From: an uncultured Paracoccaceae bacterium
Lineage (GTDB): Bacteria > Pseudomonadota > Alphaproteobacteria > Rhodobacterales > Rhodobacteraceae
Assembly (NCBI GenBank): GCA_913041145.1
Contig: CAJWHE010000004.1
Coordinates: 1 to 64,000 of the forward strand
Direction: 5' to 3'
Length of the DNA: 64,000 nt
Below are positions 57,765-64,000 of the stretch, one piece after another; the stretch's first letter is position 1; each line of letters opens with the position of its first letter. A program made the position numbers and the translations under genes. The notes beneath the pieces are model-generated. The model saw only the letters and a list, made by a program, of their open reading frames with translations, searched no databases and had not been told where the DNA came from.

Positions 57765-58358
57765 ATGCAGTATAACAATTTCAATAATAATCTAAATTTA
57801 AATAAAAAATTCTTAAAAATGGGTGAGGAAATTGTATTTTCCTTCGAAAGGGTGCATGAGATTTTTGGAAACTCTCGACGCACCTGTGCACTCTGGGTAG
57901 CAACAAAAATTAATGGCCCAATAGTCTGGATACGTCCAAACTGGTTTAGCGACCAACTTTTTCCAGATGGAATTATAGACTGGGTTAATCCTGGACGCCT
58001 AATAACTATAAGCATAGGGGGTTCTAATGATATTTTATGGGCTGCGGAAGAAGCACTAAGGTCTGGGATCTCAAAATTAGTAGTTCTCGAAGTCACCACA
58101 CATCCAACACTAAAATCTGTAAGGCGTTTAAATTTAGCCGCTGAAACAGGTAGAAAAGAAAGGGACAACCATGCCCTCTGTTTAATGTTAACATCACAAA
58201 ATGGAGGAGTTCAGGGCGCAGAAAGTCGCTGGTCTATGTCAATGCAACATACTGCAAGGGAAACTATGTGGAAATTAGAGTGCATTAAGTCACGACATAC
58301 TCCACCATCAACTTGGAAATTAGAAAGTAATCTAAAAAAAATTACTGTCAGGAAGTAA
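57765..58358 (+). CDS. RecA/ImuA-like protein of unknown function
   Basis: The 197-residue product matches in character a Rhodobacterales family annotated as ImuA-like: VHEIFGNSRRTCALWVATK at about 30-48, then GPIVWIRPNWFSDQLFPDGI, VNPGRLITISI, AEEALRSGISKLVVLEV and VRRLNLAAETG. In RecA the first block would hold the Walker A GxxxxGKT; here it reads GNSRRTCA, with no P-loop lysine, so ATP binding is doubtful. No Shine-Dalgarno is clear; a second ATG at 57819 is possible. It precedes an MFS gene by 54 bases on the same strand. Confidence 0.68.
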   Translation: MQYNNFNNNLNLNKKFLKMGEEIVFSFERVHEIFGNSRRTCALWVATKINGPIVWIRPNWFSDQLFPDGIIDWVNPGRLITISIGGSNDILWAAEEALRSGISKLVVLEVTTHPTLKSVRRLNLAAETGRKERDNHALCLMLTSQNGGVQGAESRWSMSMQHTARETMWKLECIKSRHTPPSTWKLESNLKKITVRK

Positions 58359-58412
58359 TTTAAAATATAAATTACTTTTTATATTATGTATTAATGTATA
58401 TGGGTTGGATTA

Positions 58413-59630
58413 ATGCGTATTATTATCTCTTTTATCCCACTCTTTTTGTCAGTGATCCTATTACAGCTTAGTACTTCAGGCATAGGTCCTCTGGATGTGT
58501 TGTCTGGTTTGAAATTAAATTTTTCAAATTTTCAAATTGGACTCTTAGGATCATCACATTTTTTTGGTTTTTTTATTGGTTGTTGGTGGGCCCCAAGGCT
58601 TATGGGATCGGTAGGTCACAGTAGGGCATTTGCAGCTTTTACCGCCTTAGGGGCAATCGGAATTATAGCTCATACACTGACATCAAATCCATATGCTTGG
58701 GCTGTCATGCGCATTGCGTCTGGCTTATGCGTAGCCGGATGTTACACAGTTATTGAAGCGTGGTTAAATGGTAAAGTCACCAATCAAACGCGAGGTCGTG
58801 CGATGGGAACTTACCGAATGGCTGACATGGGTGCTGCTATGCTTGCTCAACTATTAATTGGCTTGCTGGAACCTGCTTATTATATCTCCTACAACTTTTT
58901 GGCTATAGTATGTTGCCTTGCTATCTTGCCATTAACTGTAACAAAAACTTCCCAACCACAGACACCTACCACTCCAAGGCTTCGACCTAAATTAGCGCTT
59001 CTAAGATCTCCTCTAGCAACATTTGGTGTTGTTATTGCTGGGTTAACTGCCTCTTCATTTCGTATGGTCGGACCAATTTATGGAGAGAGTATAGGCCTAA
59101 GAGCAGATCAAATTGGTTATTTCCTTGCACTTTCTGTACTTGGCGGAGTTATTGCTCAATACCCTATAGGTTGGCTAGCTGATAAATATGATCGTCGAAA
59201 GGTCTTAATAAGTCTTTCATTAGCAACCATGGTAGCCTGCGCAATAACAATAGTATTTGCTAAACACGGTACTATATATATCTTAACTAGTTCTTTTCTT
59301 TTTGGCTTCTTTACATGGCCAATTTTTTCAATATCTGCAGCTCATGCAAACGACTTTTCTAACTCTGAAGAGCGCGTAGAACTCGCAGCGGCACTCATAT
59401 TCTTTTATGCGGTTGGCGCTATTGCCTCTCCTTTATTTACTGCTCAGCTATTAGAATATTTTGGTCCATCATCTCTATTTATATTCTTTTCCATTGGACA
59501 TTTGGTATTAATTGTTTTTGGTATATCTCGATCAAAAATACGGCCAACCAATCAAGTTCGTACCCCCTATGTTTCAATCCCGCGAACAAGTTTTGCAATT
59601 GGTCGCTTACTACGTCGTTCTCGAAAATAA
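58413..59630 (+). CDS. MFS transporter, YcaD-like
   Basis: The 405-residue inner-membrane protein has about twelve hydrophobic helices, starting ISFIPLFLSVILLQLS, with the MFS loop motif GWLADKYDRRKVLISLS between helices 8 and 9 region and RGRAMGTYRMADMGAA in the first half. It resembles the YcaD/YfcJ branch. Substrate is unknown. The pair with the ImuA-like gene is likely an operon, which is curious because the predicted roles are unrelated. Confidence 0.85.
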   Translation: MRIIISFIPLFLSVILLQLSTSGIGPLDVLSGLKLNFSNFQIGLLGSSHFFGFFIGCWWAPRLMGSVGHSRAFAAFTALGAIGIIAHTLTSNPYAWAVMRIASGLCVAGCYTVIEAWLNGKVTNQTRGRAMGTYRMADMGAAMLAQLLIGLLEPAYYISYNFLAIVCCLAILPLTVTKTSQPQTPTTPRLRPKLALLRSPLATFGVVIAGLTASSFRMVGPIYGESIGLRADQIGYFLALSVLGGVIAQYPIGWLADKYDRRKVLISLSLATMVACAITIVFAKHGTIYILTSSFLFGFFTWPIFSISAAHANDFSNSEERVELAAALIFFYAVGAIASPLFTAQLLEYFGPSSLFIFFSIGHLVLIVFGISRSKIRPTNQVRTPYVSIPRTSFAIGRLLRRSRK

Positions 59631-59731
59631 AAAATTAGTTTCAATCAAATCAGTTTTATATATAAAACAACCTAGCTCTTTTAACTTTGTTTGATTATAT
59701 ACCTTGGGAAACAAACTAAAGGTTTCTACAA

Positions 59732-61450
59732 ATGGCTCGTTACCTGATTACTTCAGCAATCCCTTACATAAATGGTATAAAACATCTAGGAAATCTAGTT
59801 GGAAGCCAATTACCAGCTGATTTATACGCTCGCTATCTCCGGCAACGTGATCATGAAGTTATGTTTATTTGTGCAACAGATGAACATGGGACACCTGCTG
59901 AATTAGCCGCTACTGAATCTGGAAAACCAGTAGCCGAATTCTGCGAAGAAATGCATAAAATTCAAACTAAGGTAGGAAGTGGATTTCGACTTTCTTTTGA
60001 TTACTTTGGGCGCTCCTCGAGCCCACAAAACCATAAGTTAACTCAGTATTTTGCCGGCAAACTAGCGGATGCTGGTTTGATTGAAGAAATTATAGAAAGC
60101 CAAATATTTTCTATAGAAGACGAACGGTTTTTACCAGATCGTTACATCGAAGGAACTTGCCCCAATTGCAATTATGAGAATGCAAGGGGAGACCAATGTG
60201 AGAACTGTACAAAGCAATTAAATCCAATAGATTTGATTAACCCAAGATCTGCCATTTCTGGTTCCAAAAATTTAGAGGCTAGAGAAACAAAACATCTATA
60301 TTTAAAACAAAGTGCTTTAAAAGATAAACTCGATACTTGGATAAACAGTAAGAATAATTGGCCAATTTTAACAACATCGATTGCAAAGAAATGGCTACAT
60401 GACGGGGATGGCCTTCAAGATCGCGGGATTACTAGAGATTTAAAATGGGGGGTGCCAGTAAAAAAAGGAGATCAGCCTTGGCCTGGTATGGAAGGAAAAG
60501 TCTTTTATGTCTGGTTTGATGCACCCATCGAATATATAGCTGCCACAAGTGAATGGGCAAAGAGTCACAAATTGCCAGATGGTGCGTGGGAACGTTGGTG
60601 GCGAACCGATAAAGGCGCCGAAGATGTTAAATATGTTCAATTTATGGGTAAAGATAATGTACCATTTCATACCTTAAGCTTTCCAGCAACAATTATGGGA
60701 TCCGGGGAACCGTGGAAGCTAGTAGACTACATTAAGTCCTTTAATTACTTGAACTATGATGGCGGGCAGTTCTCTACATCTCAAAAACGTGGTATATTTA
60801 TGGATCAAGCGCTAAACCTTTTACCTTCTGATTATTGGCGTTGGTGGTTACTCAGTCACGCGCCAGAAACATCAGATAGTGAATTCACATGGGAAAACTT
60901 CCAACTAAGCATAAATAAAGATTTAGCTGATGTTTTAGGAAATTTTGTAAGTAGAGTCACAAAGTTCTGTCGTTCAAAATTTGGTGAAACAGTACCTGAG
61001 GGAGGTAGTTTTGGGGTAGAAGAATACAAATTAATTTCTAATCTAAACAAAAGATTAAAAACTTATGAATCTTACCTAGACGGCATCGAGATTAGAAAAT
61101 CAGCATCTGAGCTGCGTGCAATATGGGCCTTAGGTAACGAATACCTCCAAATAGTTGGCCCTTGGAGCTGTTTCAAAGAGGACCCAATAAAAGCAGCAAT
61201 GCAAATCCGGTTAGCACTAAATTTAATACGTATTTACGCAGTTATTTCGGCCCCTTTCATTCCTGACACCGCTGACGCTATTTTAAAAAGCTTAAAGATA
61301 TCGGATAAATCGTGGCCAACCGATTTAACTACAGCGGTTACTAAATTGGCACCTGGCAATCCCTTTGTCACACCTGAAAACCTATTCAATAAGATTAGTG
61401 ATGAAGATCGAGATCTGTGGGCTCTCAAATTCTCTGGGAATGACACGTAA
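59732..61450 (+). CDS. metG: Methionyl-tRNA synthetase
   Basis: Class Ia synthetase. The 572-residue product has [11 protein letters not shown] (HIGH-type HLGN at 18-21), a four-cysteine zinc knuckle (C143, C146, C156, C159), and the KMSKS-equivalent loop reading [16 protein letters not shown], a non-canonical form in which the usual first lysine is glutamine. It lacks the C-terminal tRNA-binding domain of longer MetG forms. An AAACTAAAGG leader precedes the ATG. Confidence 0.97.
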   Translation: MARYLITSAIPYINGIKHLGNLVGSQLPADLYARYLRQRDHEVMFICATDEHGTPAELAATESGKPVAEFCEEMHKIQTKVGSGFRLSFDYFGRSSSPQNHKLTQYFAGKLADAGLIEEIIESQIFSIEDERFLPDRYIEGTCPNCNYENARGDQCENCTKQLNPIDLINPRSAISGSKNLEARETKHLYLKQSALKDKLDTWINSKNNWPILTTSIAKKWLHDGDGLQDRGITRDLKWGVPVKKGDQPWPGMEGKVFYVWFDAPIEYIAATSEWAKSHKLPDGAWERWWRTDKGAEDVKYVQFMGKDNVPFHTLSFPATIMGSGEPWKLVDYIKSFNYLNYDGGQFSTSQKRGIFMDQALNLLPSDYWRWWLLSHAPETSDSEFTWENFQLSINKDLADVLGNFVSRVTKFCRSKFGETVPEGGSFGVEEYKLISNLNKRLKTYESYLDGIEIRKSASELRAIWALGNEYLQIVGPWSCFKEDPIKAAMQIRLALNLIRIYAVISAPFIPDTADAILKSLKISDKSWPTDLTTAVTKLAPGNPFVTPENLFNKISDEDRDLWALKFSGNDT

Positions 61451-61647
61451 TTACCTTAAGAATTATACGAGATGTTCTTATAAAGTTTTCTAATTAAAGG
61501 AATTGTAAAATAAAAGATAAAATCTAGCACTGTATCAAATTAGGGCCTTGGCCCTCAATAATAAATCGGTTATCGACATCTATATCATTAAGCTAACACT
61601 ATTCACAAAGTTAAAATTGTGAAGTGTAAAAAAAATTAGCTTGATAA

Positions 61648-61733
61648 GCCCGCGTGGTGGAATGGTAGACACATGGGACTTAAAATCCCTGGGCCGAAAG
61701 GCCGTGCCGGTTCAAGTCCGGCCGCGGGTACCA
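61648..61733 (+). tRNA. tRNA-Leu (anticodon TAA)
   Basis: Class II tRNA of 86 bases: acceptor GCCCGCG with CGCGGGT, anticodon arm GGGAC-TTAAAAT-CCC type with anticodon TAA, long variable arm GGGCCGAAAGGCC-like, T-arm GCCGG/CCGGC with loop TTCAAGT, discriminator A and encoded CCA. Followed at once by a strong terminator. Confidence 0.97.
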
Positions 61734-61734
61734 T

Positions 61735-61768
61735 AAAGAAAGCGTCTCAAAGGAGACGCTTTCTTTCT
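61735..61768 (+). terminator. Terminator shared by tRNA-Leu and the convergent gene
   Basis: AAAGAAAGCGTCTC (61735-61748) pairs with GAGACGCTTTCTTT (61753-61766) across an AAAG loop, a perfect 14-bp stem. Because the stem base is A/T-rich on both sides, it can serve as a bidirectional terminator for tRNA-Leu and for the minus-strand gene ending at 61783. Confidence 0.88.
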
Positions 61769-61782
61769 TACTCTCAGTTCAC

Positions 61783-62097
61783 TTAAGCCGCTTCTGCTTG
61801 AGATCTCCTCTCACTTTCCTCACGGGAAAGCGCTACAGAAGTTCTAACTCCATTTTCTACAAAAGCCATTAATCCTGAAACTGCTCTCTCACTTGGATCA
61901 ACGCCCGAACAGCTGAGAACTTCTCTTCCATCACGGGACCGCGCCCATCTAGCTATTTGCTCTGGCCCATTCCCATATTTTTTATCATCTGCAATTGCAT
62001 CGTCCAAGGCGGCTAATACAACGGCTGCAAACAATTTTCTTGCTCTCTGCCCTTGCTCATAATTAAAAGCACTACTATCTACAAAATCGGCTGACAT
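61783..62097 (-). CDS. Small conserved protein, DUF6280-type
   Basis: The 104-residue cytoplasmic product contains [52 protein letters not shown] in sequence blocks that I recognise from a very conserved Rhodobacterales family (DUF6280). Function unknown; the strict conservation suggests a regulatory or structural role. A helical C-terminus with [14 protein letters not shown] follows. Its 5' region carries two CATACCT repeats 22 bases apart (62184 and 62206). Confidence 0.78.
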   Translation of the reverse strand: MSADFVDSSAFNYEQGQRARKLFAAVVLAALDDAIADDKKYGNGPEQIARWARSRDGREVLSCSGVDPSERAVSGLMAFVENGVRTSVALSREESERRSQAEAA

Positions 62098-62310
62098 TAA
62101 GATTCCTCTTGATTAGTTACAAGTAATTTACGGTGTTAATGTCCTTGTGACATAAAAAAACTCATTTGTCATTGCGTTTAAAGCATACCTATTATGCGTT
62201 AAGAACATACCTTTTACTTAACTGATATTAATATATAACACTCTTGAGTAATAATATAACTTAGATCACATGAATTAGCTCTGGAAATTTCAATATAAAG
62301 GACGACAGAA

Positions 62311-62877
62311 ATGCCAAAAATAAATGGAAATGAAATAAAAATTGGAAATATTTTAGAGCATAATAATAGTATATGGACCGCTGTGAAGGTTGATCATGTT
62401 AAACCAGGTAAAGGCGGTGCATTTGCCCAAGTTGAAATGAAAAACTTACGAAATGGTTCAAAGCTAAATGAGCGTTTTAGATCTGCTGATAAAGTTGAAA
62501 AAATTCGTTTAGAACAAAAAGATCAACAATTTTTATTTGAATCAAACGGAATGCTGACATTCATGGACACTGAAAATTATGAACAGTTTGATCTATCATC
62601 TGACTTATTGGGAGAGCTAAGACCTTTCCTGCAGGATGGAATGATCGCTATAATAGAATATTATGATAATGACGCTTTAAAGGTTACTCTTCCTCAAAAA
62701 ATAACTTGTAAGGTTGCAGAAACTGAACCAGTCGTTAAAGGTCAGACGGCAAAAAGTAGCTTTAAGCCAGCTATACTAGAGAATGGTGTCAAAGTGATGG
62801 TCCCACCATTTATCAATCAAGATGAACACATTATTATAAACACTGAAACACTGGAGTACGCGGAAAGAGCTACTTAA
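62311..62877 (+). CDS. efp: Elongation factor P
   Basis: Relieves ribosome stalling at polyproline. The 188-residue product has the KOW-like domain I with the modification-site loop KPGKGGAF, K34 being the lysine usually beta-lysylated, followed by the two OB domains and the C-terminal [27 protein letters not shown] signature. AAAGGACGAC lies upstream of the ATG. The lysine form suggests an EpmA/EpmB-type modification, whose genes are not in the window. Confidence 0.97.
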   Translation: MPKINGNEIKIGNILEHNNSIWTAVKVDHVKPGKGGAFAQVEMKNLRNGSKLNERFRSADKVEKIRLEQKDQQFLFESNGMLTFMDTENYEQFDLSSDLLGELRPFLQDGMIAIIEYYDNDALKVTLPQKITCKVAETEPVVKGQTAKSSFKPAILENGVKVMVPPFINQDEHIIINTETLEYAERAT

Positions 62878-62974
62878 ACGTTTTTTCTAAACTTTTAATT
62901 TAACACAAAATTAAAAAACTAGATCTTACAGCTATGAAAAAAATATAAATAAACCCTTTTAAAAAAGTGAAAAA

Positions 62975-64000
62975 ATGACAAAGGTAATAATGATCCAAGG
63001 ATCAGGGTCAAATGTTGGGAAATCGTTGATTGTTGCAGGTTTATGCCGCTTTTTTACAAATGAAGGGCTTAAAGTTCGTCCCTTTAAACCTCAAAATATG
63101 TCAAATAATGCTGCTGTTACTGCAGATGGTGGTGAGATAGGTCGTGCTCAAGCACTACAAGCAATGGCCTGCAATTGTGAGCCACACACAGATATGAACC
63201 CAATACTCTTGAAGCCTGAATCTGAATATGGATCACAAGTAATAGTTCAAGGCAAACGCTTTGCAACTCTTCATGCAAAAGATTACTTCGTTCAAAAACC
63301 TTTACTCCTAGGGAAGGCCTTAGAAAGTTTTTCACGCTTAAAAAAAAATACGGATCTAATTATAATAGAGGGTGCAGGTAGTCCTGCCGAAACTAACTTG
63401 CGGAAAGGGGATATTGCCAATATGGGGTTTGCTGAGGCCATCGGGGCACCAGTAATAATAATAGGCGATATAGACCGTGGTGGCGTAATTGCTCAGCTAG
63501 TAGGTACCCATGTAGTTATTTCTCCAAAAGATCGAAAACGGATAGTTGGGTTTATAATCAATAAATTTCGTGGAGATCCAAATTTATTTTTGAATGGTAT
63601 CAAAGATATAGAATTAAAAACAAAGTGGGTTTCGCTAGGGATCCTACCCTGGTTTCAATCTGCCTGGAAACTTCCAGCAGAAGATATTATGGATATTAAA
63701 GAAAAAAAGGGGGGTCACATAAAAGTTGTAGTTCCCAAGTTAAACAGGATTTCAAATTTTGATGACCTTGATCCACTTCTCTTAGAGCAAAACATCTCAG
63801 TAGAAATTATTTCTCCTGGTAAACCACTTCCCGGGGATGCAAACTTAATAATACTTCCTGGATCAAAGTCTACAATCTCTGATCTACAACTTATCCGCTC
63901 TGAAGGCTGGGATATCGATATCTTTGCTCATGTTCGGAGGGGTGGACATATTTTGGGAATCTGTGGCGGATACCAAATGCTTGGGAACACTATTCGTGAT
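62975..64000 (+). CDS. cobQ: Adenosylcobyric acid synthase, N-terminal part (cut by window edge)
   Basis: Glutamine-dependent amidase that amidates side chains b, d, e and g of adenosylcobyrinic acid diamide in B12 synthesis. The visible 342 codons begin [20 protein letters not shown] with the P-loop-like GSGSNVGKS, then [27 protein letters not shown], and the amidotransferase domain with [11 protein letters not shown] and the nucleophile in [14 protein letters not shown]. The gene continues beyond the edge. Implies corrinoid synthesis or late-stage salvage. Confidence 0.96.
   Translation, partial: MTKVIMIQGSGSNVGKSLIVAGLCRFFTNEGLKVRPFKPQNMSNNAAVTADGGEIGRAQALQAMACNCEPHTDMNPILLKPESEYGSQVIVQGKRFATLHAKDYFVQKPLLLGKALESFSRLKKNTDLIIIEGAGSPAETNLRKGDIANMGFAEAIGAPVIIIGDIDRGGVIAQLVGTHVVISPKDRKRIVGFIINKFRGDPNLFLNGIKDIELKTKWVSLGILPWFQSAWKLPAEDIMDIKEKKGGHIKVVVPKLNRISNFDDLDPLLLEQNISVEIISPGKPLPGDANLIILPGSKSTISDLQLIRSEGWDIDIFAHVRRGGHILGICGGYQMLGNTIRD

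Noticed and set aside
57752-58168. Minus-strand 138-codon open frame opposite the ImuA-like gene
   Set aside because: It is the antisense shadow of a better-supported protein and shows no recognisable motif or ribosome site.
1-64000. CRISPR array, insertion sequence, prophage, integron or attachment site
   Set aside because: No regularly spaced repeats, transposase, integrase or phage genes were seen; both tRNA genes are intact without adjacent integrase.

Overview
The window is an AT-rich chromosomal segment (under about 40% GC by eye) from an alphaproteobacterium, most likely a low-GC, streamlined marine member of the Rhodobacterales. Evidence: the FtsI N-terminus and MraZ look like the Rhodobacterales versions; GcrA is present; three small proteins resemble families I know from this order (DUF6476, DUF6324, DUF6280 types); the riboflavin genes sit beside nusB; tRNA-His lacks an encoded G-1; and a leader RNA resembling Rhodobacter UpsM precedes mraZ. 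There is no IS element, phage, CRISPR array or toxin-antitoxin pair. It reads as core genome with metabolic modules.

Layout. 1-8240: the dcw cell-wall and division cluster on the minus strand (mraZ, rsmH, ftsL, ftsI, murE, murF, mraY, murD cut by the edge), preceded by a roughly 200-nt UpsM-like leader RNA. 8.5-12.1 kb: mrp and uvrD, with a candidate small RNA between them carrying two hairpins with UUCCUCCC loops. 12.3-17.7 kb: an FMN-dependent hydroxy-acid dehydrogenase, oligoendopeptidase F, rpoH, rluD and a divergent small membrane protein, then tRNA-His. 17.9-22.8 kb: a small conserved protein, an unassigned GC-rich structured RNA candidate, and the nrdR-ribD-ribE-ribBX-ribH-nusB operon. 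22.9-26.9 kb: dnaG-rpoD. 27.0-33.1 kb: four-subunit sarcosine oxidase (soxBDAG) and a hydroxyisobutyrate-dehydrogenase-type enzyme. 33.2-38.7 kb: esterase, lepA, PCuAC copper chaperone, rpmB, meaB and a DUF3108-type secreted protein. 39-48.2 kb: valS, two aminotransferases, ygfZ, suhB, argF, argD. 48.4-51.9 kb: gcrA, rimO, a DCC-family thiol protein, and a histone-deacetylase-family amidohydrolase. 52-57.6 kb: a carnitine catabolism module. 57.7-64 kb: a RecA/ImuA-like protein, an MFS transporter, metG, tRNA-Leu, a DUF6280-type protein, efp and cobQ (cut by the edge).

How it fits together. A fused L-carnitine dehydrogenase-thioesterase, a beta-keto-acid cleavage enzyme (BKACE) and succinyl-CoA:3-ketoacid CoA-transferase can turn carnitine into glycine betaine plus acetoacetyl-CoA. 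Sarcosine oxidase, 22 kb away, acts later on the betaine demethylation route (betaine, dimethylglycine, sarcosine, glycine). This matches a marine heterotroph living on methylated-amine osmolytes. MeaB and CobQ point to B12-dependent propionyl-CoA metabolism and corrinoid synthesis. The non-coding signals are the least expected content: the UpsM-like leader, the double CU-rich hairpin RNA and the GC-rich element at 18.13-18.34 kb.
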